Shown here: one piece after another, positions 27,464-35,678 of the stretch
Position numbering within the stretch: the stretch's first letter is position 1
How the letters are laid out: each line of letters begins with the position of its first letter
Virus record (IMG/VR): IMGVR_UViG_3300044630_004371
Coordinates: 1 to 64,000 of that record
DNA from: a virus
Length of the DNA: 64,000 nt
Direction: 5' to 3' (one strand)
Notes under the pieces: model-generated
What the model saw: the letters and a program-made list of their open reading frames with translations, nothing else
The model's database searches: none
Told to the model about the DNA's origin: nothing
Made by a program: the position numbers and the translations under genes

Positions 27464-28372
27464 ATGAAACAAAACATCTGTGCACCAAGTGTGCCCACAG
27501 CAAACCTTGCTGTCAACAAATCTAGAGTAAAGCTCTATTCAAAGGGTCTGGATATGCCGACCTATTATCTCCAAAAAGGACAAGAGTTCCAATTTGAATT
27601 ATTTAACCCAACATCAGACGTAGTACTGGCCAAGATTCAGTTAAATAGAAAGGTTATTTCCCAAGGAGGGTTAATAATAAATCCAGGTCAACGTTTATTC
27701 CTTGACCGTTATTTGGATGTTGCTCAAAAATTCTTATTTGATACCTATGAAGTGGGTGAAACCGATGAGGTTAAAAAAGCCATTGAAAACAATGGTGATA
27801 TCAAAGTTGAATTTTATAAAGAACGTCAAGAAAACCCACCGATTAGAATAACACCAAATTGGACTTATAGAACTAATATTTATTACAGCAATACAAGTAT
27901 TGGTGGTTCTAATTTTACAGGTACTGACCCTCAGTTTTTACGTAATGGTACAATGTCCACAAATAGTTTGACCAATGGTTCCGTAACAACTACAAACGTA
28001 TCTACTGGTAATGCTAGTTTTACACCATCAGTGTCTTCTAATCTATTCAACCTTTCTAATTCTAAGACAACGTTTGATTCTTTTATTGATGATTTTAATG
28101 CTATTAAGGACGTTAAAAGAACTCTAGCCAGAAACAAAAAATCAATAGAAACAGGAAGAGTTGAAAAAGGTTCACATTCTGAGCAAGAGTTCACCTATGT
28201 AAACAAATCATTTGAATATTCACCATTCCATATAGTAGAGTATAAACTCTTACCAGTTTCTCAAAAGGTTAATACCGTAGATGATATCAATGTAAAAAGA
28301 TACTGTACCAACTGTGGTTCAAAATTTGGCAAGACCGATAAATTCTGTGCGAATTGTGGTCAAAAAGCCTAA
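27464..28372 (+). CDS. Virion-type protein with C-terminal zinc ribbon
   Basis: A 302-residue protein. The N-terminal domain (residues 20-130: SRVKLYSKGLDMPTYYLQKGQEFQFELFNPTSDVVLAKI, then GLIINPGQRLFLDRYLD and VEFYKE) is a beta-rich module seen in phage and large-virus proteins. A Ser/Thr/Asn linker follows (about 150-205). The last 25 residues form a zinc ribbon (CTNCGSKFGKTDKFCANCG). Strong promoter, stable leader and own terminator suggest high expression, as for a head decoration or abundant accessory protein. The name is inferred from domains and context. Confidence 0.75.
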   Translation: MKQNICAPSVPTANLAVNKSRVKLYSKGLDMPTYYLQKGQEFQFELFNPTSDVVLAKIQLNRKVISQGGLIINPGQRLFLDRYLDVAQKFLFDTYEVGETDEVKKAIENNGDIKVEFYKERQENPPIRITPNWTYRTNIYYSNTSIGGSNFTGTDPQFLRNGTMSTNSLTNGSVTTTNVSTGNASFTPSVSSNLFNLSNSKTTFDSFIDDFNAIKDVKRTLARNKKSIETGRVEKGSHSEQEFTYVNKSFEYSPFHIVEYKLLPVSQKVNTVDDINVKRYCTNCGSKFGKTDKFCANCGQKA

Positions 28373-28394
28373 TCAAAAATAATAGTTAACGCAA

Positions 28395-28427
28395 TAAAAA
28401 AGGGGTTTTTAACCCCCTTTTTTTTTA
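28395..28427. terminator. Bidirectional terminator
   Basis: AAAAAGGGG and CCCCTTTTT arms flank a short loop, with T-runs on both sides. It ends the plus-strand zinc-ribbon gene and the minus-strand gene at 28425. Confidence 0.8.
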
Positions 28428-29183
28428 TCTCATATTTTTACCTAATAACCCTTCTCTATTCATTCTAATTTTTAAATCTCTTATCCATCTTTCTTTAAAA
28501 TTACTTGGTAAACTATTATTTACAGTGTTTAAGGCTGGTGATATATTTAATATATCGTCAAATGTCAAGACATTCCAATTATTTTTATATTTATTGTATA
28601 ATTGTTTAATATTATGAATTTGTCCTTGTATTTCCATTTTTGTTGCGTTAACTGGAATTCCACCTATATCTCTTGTTTGTAATTCCACCTGTTTATTGAT
28701 TCTTTTTTCTATGTGTCTATTATGAAACACATCATCAATCCAATGTGTTAATTCATGATGAATAGAACCTTTAATTTTTTCTTCGGTAAATTCTATTTTA
28801 AATATCTTTTTTTGTTTGTAATCACTTAAATCATTAACAGCTTTAACAAAATCACCACCATTCGATAACACATGAGCTAAAGCATTTTTATGTATACCAA
28901 TACTTATTAATGATTTTTTTGGGTCGTAAAAATTACTACCCATATTAACCAAAATAGTACATGGTTTTAATTGATTAGCAATGATACATTCCCCATCTTT
29001 AAAAATCCTCGTTGTTGTTTGATTTTCTTTAAACATATTTCTAGTTACAATATTGGTTCTTTCAATCTCATCAATATCATTTTTAAAATAAAGATTGTAT
29101 AATAAATTAACATCTGATTCTATATTTGTTAATCTCTCAATTAACAAATTTTCTCTTAAAAGTTTTTTAATTAAATTTTTCAT
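28425..29183 (-). CDS. HExxH zinc metallopeptidase with targeting-like peptide
   Basis: A 252-residue protein starting MKNLIKKLLRENLLIERL, the clearest copy of the shared K-x-L-I-K-K-L-L-R-E peptide. The active-site-like motif is IKGSIHHELTHWID (about residues 137-150), a HExxH zinc site, with a downstream METQ-like acidic stretch (KMEIQGQI) that could supply the third ligand. No transmembrane segment or signal peptide is present. Together with the targeting-like peptide this suggests a peptidase packaged in the head and injected into the host. A late-type promoter core sits 6 bases upstream. Confidence 0.75.
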   Translation of the reverse strand: MKNLIKKLLRENLLIERLTNIESDVNLLYNLYFKNDIDEIERTNIVTRNMFKENQTTTRIFKDGECIIANQLKPCTILVNMGSNFYDPKKSLISIGIHKNALAHVLSNGGDFVKAVNDLSDYKQKKIFKIEFTEEKIKGSIHHELTHWIDDVFHNRHIEKRINKQVELQTRDIGGIPVNATKMEIQGQIHNIKQLYNKYKNNWNVLTFDDILNISPALNTVNNSLPSNFKERWIRDLKIRMNREGLLGKNMR

Positions 29184-29188
29184 ATCAA

Positions 29189-29198
29189 CTATAAATAT
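29189..29198 (-). promoter_or_regulatory. Late-type promoter core
   Basis: Read on the minus strand, ATATTTATAG lies 5 bases before the ATG at 29183. Confidence 0.65.
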
Positions 29199-29229
29199 TT
29201 GTAATTTACAATAAGTTTTGGTATCTTTA
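29199..29229 (+). promoter_or_regulatory. Orphan host-type promoter, TTG-N20-TATCTTTA
   Basis: TTG at 29199-29201 and TATCTTTA at 29222-29229 with exact 20-base spacing. It points right, but no plus-strand gene follows; both neighbouring genes are on the minus strand. It would make a short RNA or an antisense transcript into galE. Confidence 0.4.
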
Positions 29230-29297
29230 TAAAAATTAACCTATTATGACAACAAGAGAATGAATCAGCTGAATAGCTTAAAGACTTTGAGTGATTG
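29230..29297 (+). ncRNA. Possible small RNA
   Basis: This stretch follows the orphan promoter and has no convincing ORF (only a five-codon MTTRE peptide). Its ends can pair (AACC and ACAA near 29238-29255 with TTGT and GGTT near 29297-29306), and it contains the small hairpins AGCT-GAAT-AGCT and AAAG-AC-TTTG. The call is tentative. Confidence 0.25.
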
Positions 29298-30275
29298 TTA
29301 AGGTTGATGCAATGTTTTTATGATAGATTTTACACTATCGTCAATTGTTTTGATGGGTTCCCAACCCATTATATTTTTTGCTTTTGAACTATCTGAATAT
29401 ATTTTTTCAATATCACCATCCCTACGTGGACATATTTCATATGGTATTTCATAACCATGTCTTTTAAAAGCTTCAAGTACATCCATAACGCTATACCCAT
29501 TTCCAGAACCAATATTGATAACAGAAAATGTTTCTTTTTCAGTAACTGAAATTGATTTTACATGTGCATCGGCCAAATCATTGACATCAATATAATCCCT
29601 AATTGCCGTTCCATCATGTGTATTATAATCGTTGCCAAATATTTTTAAATTAAGATATTTACCTTCTATCACACCCGTAATGTATGGTATAAGATTCTCT
29701 GGCACACCTTTAGGTTTTTCTGATATCAATCCAGATGGATGAGCTCCAATAGGATTAAAATAACGCAATATAACCACATTTAAACCACTTTTACTAACTT
29801 CTTGTAGGATTTCCTCACAAATCTGTTTTGTGAGCCCATATGGGCTTTTAGCTGGCTTTATTGGTGTATCTTCATTTACTGGAAACTTATCTGGTTCACC
29901 ATATACAGTACATGATGATGAAAAGATAAACTTCTTTACACCCATGCTTTTTGCTGCTTGTAAAAGCTTGATTGTACTGGTAATATTATTATCAAAGTAT
30001 TTTATTGGTTCCCTAACTGATTCAGAAACTGATTTATATGCCGCAAAGTGTATGATACAATCAACATCTGTAAGCACATTCTCTATAGAAAAAACACTCA
30101 AGTCAATAAAATGACATTCTACTTCTTTACCTGTCAAGGTTTTTATGTTTTCAAGCACATCAATTGATGAGTTGGACAAATTGTCGACAATGATTGGGTT
30201 ATGACCTTCTTCGATAAGTTTTACTACGGTATGGCTACCAATATAACCAAGACCACCTGTTACTAAAATATTCAT
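29298..30275 (-). CDS. galE: UDP-glucose 4-epimerase
   Basis: A 325-residue protein with all GalE hallmarks: ILVTGGLGYIGSHTVVKLIEEGH with VDNLSNS at the N-terminus, HFAAYKSVSESV, FSSSCTVYGEP, the catalytic SPYGLTK (YxxxK), RYFNPIGAHPSG, and the C-terminal RRDGDIEKIYSDSSKAKNIMGW. The ATG at 30275 gives the natural start; the frame extends eight codons further up without support. It makes UDP-galactose, the substrate of the Glf enzyme at 13290. It lies in the capsid region, far from the glycan operon and on the other strand. Confidence 0.95.
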   Translation of the reverse strand: MNILVTGGLGYIGSHTVVKLIEEGHNPIIVDNLSNSSIDVLENIKTLTGKEVECHFIDLSVFSIENVLTDVDCIIHFAAYKSVSESVREPIKYFDNNITSTIKLLQAAKSMGVKKFIFSSSCTVYGEPDKFPVNEDTPIKPAKSPYGLTKQICEEILQEVSKSGLNVVILRYFNPIGAHPSGLISEKPKGVPENLIPYITGVIEGKYLNLKIFGNDYNTHDGTAIRDYIDVNDLADAHVKSISVTEKETFSVINIGSGNGYSVMDVLEAFKRHGYEIPYEICPRRDGDIEKIYSDSSKAKNIMGWEPIKTIDDSVKSIIKTLHQP

Positions 30276-30299
30276 AAGTATAATATACGTATAAAACAA

Positions 30300-30333
30300 A
30301 AAAAGGCTAGAATAAATTCTAACCTTTTTAAGT
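30300..30333 (-). terminator. Terminator after capsid-gene remnant
   Basis: On the minus strand, AAAGGTTAGAAT and its partner ATTCTAGCCTTT form a hairpin followed by a T-run. It aligns with the terminator after the intact capsid gene at 31554 and belongs to the same duplicated segment. Confidence 0.7.
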
Positions 30334-30350
30334 TTATATAAGAATATTAA

Positions 30351-30419
30351 TTATCTTAATTCTGCTACGTTGAATGTAGGTACACCATCTACTCTTACAT
30401 GCCCGTAAAACCTGTTATT
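30351..30419 (-). pseudogene. Duplicated 3' end of the major capsid gene
   Basis: Sixty-nine bases encode the last 22 residues of the capsid protein (NNRFYGHVRVDGVPTFNVAE, then LR and a stop). The peptide is identical to the end of the intact gene, while 12 codons differ by 13 silent base changes and none changes an amino acid. A stop two codons upstream prevents any longer reading. The terminator and 3' flank are duplicated too. It is a remnant left by insertion of the HNH cassette, and its divergence shows that it comes from a different capsid allele. Confidence 0.88.
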
Positions 30420-30816
30420 TGGTTAGAATAATTTGATATGTTAAATCAGCAACGTACTCCAACATGGTCTTTCCGTGTTGTTTTATGAATTTAATTCTAT
30501 GTTTATTTACATTAAATGATTCTAATTTTGGTATTTCATTTACTTCACCCATAACATATTTATGAGCCATTGGATAATTTATAGCAAAAACCTTAAAACC
30601 CACCGAATTCACCAGCTCAACATCTCTTTTATTACCACCCCATAATTCAAGCTCATTAATATATTTATCTAAATCTTCTCGTAGGATACACCAACATTGA
30701 ATGCCATCATAAGGTAATTTTCTAATGGTACCACGATTATCAAAATTCTTTGTTCGTACAAAAATGATGTCATTATTAAGGTTTTCTCTTAATATTTTTT
30801 TTATCAACAACTTCAT
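30415..30816 (-). CDS. Hypothetical protein with targeting-like peptide
   Basis: A 133-residue protein starting MKLLIKKILRENLNND, another copy of the shared N-terminal peptide. The body (IFVRTKNFDNRGTIRKLPYDGIQCWCILREDLDKY, VGFKVFAINYPMAHKYVMGE) has no recognised family. Its stop codon lies within the first codons of the capsid-gene remnant, and it travels with the HNH gene in the inserted segment. A late-type promoter core is 3 bases upstream of its start and overlaps the end of the HNH gene. Confidence 0.7.
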   Translation of the reverse strand: MKLLIKKILRENLNNDIIFVRTKNFDNRGTIRKLPYDGIQCWCILREDLDKYINELELWGGNKRDVELVNSVGFKVFAINYPMAHKYVMGEVNEIPKLESFNVNKHRIKFIKQHGKTMLEYVADLTYQIILTK

Positions 30817-30818
30817 AT

Positions 30819-30828
30819 CTATAAATAT
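30819..30828 (-). promoter_or_regulatory. Late-type promoter core
   Basis: On the minus strand, ATATTTATAG ends 2 bases before the ATG at 30816 and lies over the last codons of the HNH gene. Confidence 0.6.
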
Positions 30829-31508
30829 CTTGGTCCTTTAGAAAGATTATCTGGCCACCATAATGGTTGAAGATTTTCCAATCGCCAACACTCTTTAAAC
30901 TCTGGGTCTTCTGGTGATGTAAAATTAAAACTTGACATTGGTCTTATATGGTCAACATGCCACTCACCATAATTATCCCACGTCATACCGTTTACAAATT
31001 GTTTTTCCAAATGATTCATCAATTCCTCAATCGTATACCCAAGCAATTCAAATGTTTTATTTGTTTTTTTAATACCACGCTCTTTAAGCAATTGCCAAAC
31101 AGCGGTACGGGTTCTAACACCTAAACGATACTTTGGGTCCTCAGAACGTCTTTTACGTTCATAATCACGCTTATATTTATTTACACGTTCTTTATTATCT
31201 TCCCTCCATTCAGTATGTTTTTCACGTAAATATTCTCTATTTTCTTTAGACCATTCTTTATAAAATTTGCTTCTTTTTAATTTTATATCTGGTTTAGATT
31301 CATATTTCTTTTGTGCAACTTGTCTACCTCCAATATTTCGTCTTCCAGATGACCCTAATACAATTCCATTTTCTTTAAGTGTTCTAATAATGATTGTTTT
31401 ATGTATACCCATTTTTTTGCTAATTGTTGTTGAACCTAATAGTTCTTCATTATACATACGTAAACATTCATATGTTTGTTCTGGCGTTAATTCTATTTTT
31501 TTACTCAT
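30819..31508 (-). CDS. HNH homing endonuclease
   Basis: A 229-residue protein. The N-terminus is a DNA-binding HTH (LTPEQTYECLRMYNEELLGSTTISKKMGIHKTIIIRTLKENGI). A long basic linker follows, and the C-terminal 70 residues carry the HNH motif (EWHVDHIRPMSSF, CWRLENLQPLWWPDNLSKG). The start is set at the ATG at 31508, since the TTG at 31523 is the edge of the promoter box. It is a free-standing mobile endonuclease and lies between the intact capsid gene and a duplicate of that gene's 3' end. Confidence 0.88.
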   Translation of the reverse strand: MSKKIELTPEQTYECLRMYNEELLGSTTISKKMGIHKTIIIRTLKENGIVLGSSGRRNIGGRQVAQKKYESKPDIKLKRSKFYKEWSKENREYLREKHTEWREDNKERVNKYKRDYERKRRSEDPKYRLGVRTRTAVWQLLKERGIKKTNKTFELLGYTIEELMNHLEKQFVNGMTWDNYGEWHVDHIRPMSSFNFTSPEDPEFKECWRLENLQPLWWPDNLSKGPRYL

Positions 31509-31512
31509 AATA

Positions 31513-31543
31513 TAAATATACAAACAATCTATTTAAAAGTCAA
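31513..31543 (-). promoter_or_regulatory. Host-type promoter for HNH gene
   Basis: On the minus strand, TTGAC is followed after 20 bases by TATATTTA (plus-strand CAA at 31541-31543, TAAATATA at 31513-31520). The upstream AGTACTTGAC matches the promoter at 36171. The ATG is only four bases past the -7 box, so the transcript would be nearly leaderless. Confidence 0.6.
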
Positions 31544-31553
31544 GTACTAAAAA

Positions 31554-31583
31554 CAAAAAAGGTGAGAAAAATCTCACCTTTTA
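31554..31583 (-). terminator. Terminator of the major capsid gene
   Basis: On the minus strand, AGGTGAGA and TCTCACCT form a hairpin followed by seven T. It ends the capsid transcript. Confidence 0.8.
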
Positions 31584-31603
31584 AGTTTTTATTTTAGAAT
31601 TAA

Positions 31604-33493
31604 TTATCTTAATTCAGCTACATTGAAGGTTGGAACACCGTCTACACGCACGTGGCCGTAGAACCTATTATTCACAACTTTTTTAGCGTAACGAGTCATG
31701 ATACCTTTAACTGGAGCAAAGTTAAAAGGATTGTACATTGTTGGAGTCAATTGCAATGGCACGTATGGTGCGTAAATGTAACCTGTATCCAATAATGATT
31801 TACCTTTGTGACCAACGACTACTGAGTAAGCTGGAGCATAAGGGTCACGGTACACTTGGTAACGTCCACTTAAAGTTCCGATTCTTTCAATACCCATGTT
31901 GTATTGGTCTTGCTCTGGGTTAGCATCTGATACGTGGAAATATTCCAAATCATCGAAAATTGCAGAGATTTCAGAAGAAACCACGATGAAGTTAGCACCA
32001 CCACGAAGAGTTGATTTATGAATTTGAGCACTCAATTGGTTAACTCTAGTAAGAAGAGTTTGGTTCCAGTCTTTTTGAGTGTATGGGCTAGCAGCAGAAG
32101 AAGCTTTTCTCCAACCGTTGTAGTCCCAACGTAATTGCCATGCAGCAGCTTTACGTAAATCTCTAAGGATTTCACGGTCAATTTCCGCAGCAACTTGTTC
32201 TGACAACATAGCTGTCAATTCAGCTTCAGCATCAATGTTGTGGAATGCACTAACATCTTGAGCCAATTCTGGTGACCATGTTGCACGTAATTTTCTTTCT
32301 TCAACAGCAACTACAACTTCAGAAAGTGTGAAAGAAACCTCTCCCAATTCTGTTTCAAGTTCTAATGAAGAATATTCAGCCCATGCAAAACTTAAACTGT
32401 TAGTAACAGCTGAAGTTGAATAAGCAATACCACCAGTAGCACCAGTTGTACCTACATAACCATCATAAGTTGAAGTACCAGCAAGGGCAGTACCACTAGC
32501 AGTTGTACCAACTGGATGACGGAAATCTAATTCAAGATAGATAAGACCAGTATCAGTTACCAAGTTAGATGTTGGATTTTGAACGATAGCCTTGCCATAT
32601 TGTTGAGTTACTACACGGAAAGGAATTTCTTTGTTAGTAGCAATAACTGTGTTACCATCAGAATCTTTATAGTTACCACCAGCAACAACGTGCAATGAAG
32701 CCAAGAATGATTCAGTATCCATGTTGTTACCATCTGGACCAGTTAATACTTCACGTCCATTAGAACCAGCACCACCAGAGAAACCAGAAAGACCTACGAT
32801 TGCACTTCTAACTGAACCATCAGTAGATGTTGGCAATAAAGTAGCACCATAAGTAGGGGTTAATGAACCATCTGAATTAAATGTGAAGGTTGTGTAAGTT
32901 GTTTGTGTTTTGATAGTAAGAGTACCTTTTGAATTGTCGAATAAACCGTCATTGTAGAAGATATCATACATGTTTTTAGCTTGGAACTGAGTCAATGGAG
33001 TTGAAGCTTTAGTAGCAGCAACTGGCAACGCAGCAGCAGTAGCAACACCGTTGTGTTCACCATTCAAACCAGTGTGAGCTGAGAATGTTGTACCATAAAC
33101 GTCTGAACTTGGACTTAATGAATAATCATCACCAGCAACACCAGCAGAGTTTACACGGCTAGATGTTTGAGGGACAAAGAAGAACAATTTACCAATAGGC
33201 ATGTTCATAGCTTGTACAGACACGATGTCGTTAGCTAATAATTTAGAGAAAACTCTACGTACAATTGGGAATACAACTGTTTCGAAAGAACCAGAAGATT
33301 GTGCAGTTGTAGACTCAGTAAGTAATGTAGAAGCTTGGTTCTCATATAACTGAGCGATATTTTCTTTTACGTGGCCTTTAAGACCGTCAAGGAAGCCTAA
33401 GCTATCCCATTTTGATTGGGTTTCTTTACGGATAGCCTTCATGTGGTTCAATCCGATATTACCCACTTGTCCAGATGTTAATAAATGTGACAT
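31604..33493 (-). CDS. Major capsid protein, T4 gp23-like
   Basis: A 629-residue protein, longer than T4 gp23 (about 520), with the gp23 core: FPIVRRVFSKLLANDIVSVQAMNMPIGKLFFFV (about residues 75-107), and later EISAIFDDLEYF, YQVYRDPYAPAYSVVVGHKGKSLLDTGYIYAPYVPLQLTP near the C-terminus. A prohead protease site is visible at ENQASTLLTE (residue 60) before a Ser/Thr stretch, matching T4 gp23 maturation. The extra length lies in a Gly/Thr-rich central insertion (about residues 110-350). Its 3' end is duplicated at 30351. Confidence 0.93.
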   Translation of the reverse strand: MSHLLTSGQVGNIGLNHMKAIRKETQSKWDSLGFLDGLKGHVKENIAQLYENQASTLLTESTTAQSSGSFETVVFPIVRRVFSKLLANDIVSVQAMNMPIGKLFFFVPQTSSRVNSAGVAGDDYSLSPSSDVYGTTFSAHTGLNGEHNGVATAAALPVAATKASTPLTQFQAKNMYDIFYNDGLFDNSKGTLTIKTQTTYTTFTFNSDGSLTPTYGATLLPTSTDGSVRSAIVGLSGFSGGAGSNGREVLTGPDGNNMDTESFLASLHVVAGGNYKDSDGNTVIATNKEIPFRVVTQQYGKAIVQNPTSNLVTDTGLIYLELDFRHPVGTTASGTALAGTSTYDGYVGTTGATGGIAYSTSAVTNSLSFAWAEYSSLELETELGEVSFTLSEVVVAVEERKLRATWSPELAQDVSAFHNIDAEAELTAMLSEQVAAEIDREILRDLRKAAAWQLRWDYNGWRKASSAASPYTQKDWNQTLLTRVNQLSAQIHKSTLRGGANFIVVSSEISAIFDDLEYFHVSDANPEQDQYNMGIERIGTLSGRYQVYRDPYAPAYSVVVGHKGKSLLDTGYIYAPYVPLQLTPTMYNPFNFAPVKGIMTRYAKKVVNNRFYGHVRVDGVPTFNVAELR

Positions 33494-33527
33494 GTTTTTA
33501 TTTGTTTTAGTTTTTTGTTATTTGTTA

Positions 33528-34793
33528 TTATTTTCTTTCAACTCTATTAATCAAATCTAAGATTCGTTTAGTTGAAGGGTCTACATACGCAGTACTTTCG
33601 TTCAATTGTCTTGAAGAACTTGTTGTAGCTTCTTTAATGATTTTGTTTTCTACTGATTCAGAAATTGGTTTTCTAGTTTCCAATTCGTTGACAATAGTTT
33701 TGTACAACTTTTTAGATTCTTTAAGACTTAAAACATCTTCATCAAATCTTTTAATGATGTTTTGTTTTTCAACCTTAGTAGTAGCGTGTTCGGTAAACAA
33801 TTTAGTTACATAAGTAAGATTGCTATTAAACACTACAGTTTCTACCAATTTTGTTCTAAACTCTTTCAAAGCTGTTCTGAACTCTTGGTTCTCAGCTCTC
33901 AATTTGCTAGCTTCAGTCAATAAAAGGTTATATTTTTTGGTTGTTTCAGAAACAAGTTTCTTAGTGGCTTCAGTGATAGATTTAGGGTTTTCTGGAGCTC
34001 CAATTGATTTTGGTCCTTTACCACGATGTGTTCCCACGCTCATATTAGTACCAATACTAATTTTTTCTTCAATAGGTTCTTCTTCAGACTCTTCCTCTTC
34101 TTCTTCCTCTTCACCTTCTTCATCATCCACAGACATCAAATCAGTTGGTTCTTCACCATCTTCTTCGTCACCCATTTCGATTTCATAATCTACGTCACCT
34201 TCTTCATCACCCATTTCTGGTTCCATTTCTGGTTCCATTTCTGGTTCCATTTCTGGTTCCATTTCTGTAGAACCTTTAAGGTCAGATGTTTTGATAACGT
34301 ATTCTCCTGGTTCAGAGACACTAAGGTGAATTTCGTCACCCACGATTTCGATTTCATCATCACCACTCAATTTCTTGTAGATTGCGATAACGTCATCATC
34401 TGATGCAGATGTCATGTCCAATTCTTCTGATGCACCTAAGTCATCCATTCCTTCTTCGTATGTCATGCCTTCAGCTTCCATACCTTCTGTGTCCATACCT
34501 TCTGTCATTTTTTTAGATTTAGCTTTTTCTTTCTTTTCAGAACCACCTTTGCCATGTTCAGCTTTTTCTTCTTTTTCAGATTCACCAGCTTCATGTTCTT
34601 CATGTGATTCTTCATTTACAGAACCAACTTCCTCTTCTTCATAAACCTCTCTAGTTAGAGATTCTTTCACAACACCATCAATTTCTTCTCTAGCTACGCT
34701 ACGAAGTATTTCTTTTGTGTTGGCATTGAGAGCACTTTGAATATTTTTAATATCCAATAAAGCTTCTTCAAGTATTGATTTTTTGTCTGCCAT
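33528..34793 (-). CDS. Prohead scaffold protein, gp22-like
   Basis: A 421-residue, highly acidic protein between the capsid and protease genes, the place of T4 gp22. It has long Glu-rich stretches (about residues 50-95 and 210-245), a (EPEM) tandem repeat near residues 180-200, and a coiled-coil C-terminal half (KYNLLLTEASKLRAENQEFRTALKEFRTKLVETV). LNE/KEA-type (L/I)-x-E sites occur near the C-terminus (KIIKEATTS, RQLNESTA), as expected for a core cleaved on maturation. No enzyme domain is present. Confidence 0.78.
   Translation of the reverse strand: MADKKSILEEALLDIKNIQSALNANTKEILRSVAREEIDGVVKESLTREVYEEEEVGSVNEESHEEHEAGESEKEEKAEHGKGGSEKKEKAKSKKMTEGMDTEGMEAEGMTYEEGMDDLGASEELDMTSASDDDVIAIYKKLSGDDEIEIVGDEIHLSVSEPGEYVIKTSDLKGSTEMEPEMEPEMEPEMEPEMGDEEGDVDYEIEMGDEEDGEEPTDLMSVDDEEGEEEEEEEESEEEPIEEKISIGTNMSVGTHRGKGPKSIGAPENPKSITEATKKLVSETTKKYNLLLTEASKLRAENQEFRTALKEFRTKLVETVVFNSNLTYVTKLFTEHATTKVEKQNIIKRFDEDVLSLKESKKLYKTIVNELETRKPISESVENKIIKEATTSSSRQLNESTAYVDPSTKRILDLINRVERK
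34212..34265. repeat. 12-bp tandem repeat in scaffold gene
   Basis: About 4.5 copies of TGGTTCCATTTC, giving the repeated EPEM protein pattern. The near-perfect repetition suggests recent slippage. Confidence 0.85.
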
Positions 34794-34851
34794 TTTAGTG
34801 TTTGTTTATTTTTAATTTTTAGATAAATAAAATTATATTTACCTTATTTGA

Positions 34852-34861
34852 TAATAAATAT
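34852..34861 (-). promoter_or_regulatory. Late-type promoter core, scaffold-capsid operon
   Basis: On the minus strand, ATATTTATTA lies 58 bases before the ATG at 34793, giving one of the longest leaders of this promoter class here. Confidence 0.55.
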
Positions 34862-34914
34862 ATGTCTTTTGATGAAAAGACGAATACAAGTTAAAAAAAA
34901 TGATTTTTTTTACT

Positions 34915-35637
34915 TTAATCGGTCAAAAAATTATCAAGTTTATCAGTTAGGTTCTCTTTGATGATAGATTTTTTAATTTCTACGTTCTCTACATAGGGTT
35001 TAGACTCTTCAACATTCCTAAAAATCCATGCGTCTGGTGTTGATGGAGCTGTTACTACGTCCCAGCAGATAATCTCAAAATCATCTTGAACAATTTGTTC
35101 ACCATTTCTACCTTCTTTCAATGAACCAACACCTCTAGATGATACACCAATCTTTATTCTATTTCTCAATAGATTAGCTACTTCATCACCTTTGGTTGAA
35201 ACAATACCGTAATTGATAAAACCAGGTGTCATAAGGATTTCCATTTTACCCATAAGAGTATGAGCTTCCCACCATGTTTCGATAATATTATGTGAAATTC
35301 TATCACCAGCGATAATACTAGATTCTGGGTGGTCTAATTCACCAACAGCACTACGCTCTCTAATTGCTTTTTGATATAGTTCGTTTTGTCTTACAAGGAT
35401 TTCTTTCGGATATATACGTCCATTACGGTTTAGGATACCGTATTTTTGGAGAATAACGTAAACTACTAGTGGTTCGGCAATAACCAATTTACCAGTTTCT
35501 AATTTTCTTAACTCATTGATAAAAGGCTGGTTTCTTGGTTCGTCTGGGCTTATATAGCCAGCATCGTGCTCAATCAATCCACCCCACCCACTTTCACCAC
35601 GTTTTAGTACTTTAAAATCTTTATAATTTATATCCAT
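34915..35637 (-). CDS. Prohead core protease, T4 gp21-like
   Basis: A 240-residue serine protease of the gp21 family. The catalytic His is in VGELDHPESSII (His103), and the catalytic Ser in IKIGVSSRGVGSL (Ser166 or Ser167), with the late VTAPSTPDAWIF typical of this clan. It cleaves scaffold, capsid protein and internal proteins after (L/I)-x-E. Candidate substrates in this window are the capsid protein (LLTE at residue 60) and the proteins that carry the LLRE/ILRE peptides. Confidence 0.92.
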   Translation of the reverse strand: MDINYKDFKVLKRGESGWGGLIEHDAGYISPDEPRNQPFINELRKLETGKLVIAEPLVVYVILQKYGILNRNGRIYPKEILVRQNELYQKAIRERSAVGELDHPESSIIAGDRISHNIIETWWEAHTLMGKMEILMTPGFINYGIVSTKGDEVANLLRNRIKIGVSSRGVGSLKEGRNGEQIVQDDFEIICWDVVTAPSTPDAWIFRNVEESKPYVENVEIKKSIIKENLTDKLDNFLTD

Positions 35638-35653
35638 GTTTGCTAGTTTATAG

Positions 35654-35663
35654 ATATAAATAT
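35654..35663 (-). promoter_or_regulatory. Late-type promoter core
   Basis: On the minus strand, ATATTTATAT lies about 16 bases before the protease start at 35637. Confidence 0.6.
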
Positions 35664-35678
35664 ATAAAATAAATAAAA

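Noticed and set aside
34212-34265. CRISPR-like repeat
   Set aside because: Copies are 12 bases with no spacers and are in frame in the scaffold gene; a plain coding tandem repeat.
33820-34403. Ser-rich and Phe-rich antisense ORFs on the plus strand
   Set aside because: They are shadows of the Glu-rich scaffold gene; no promoter or start context is present.
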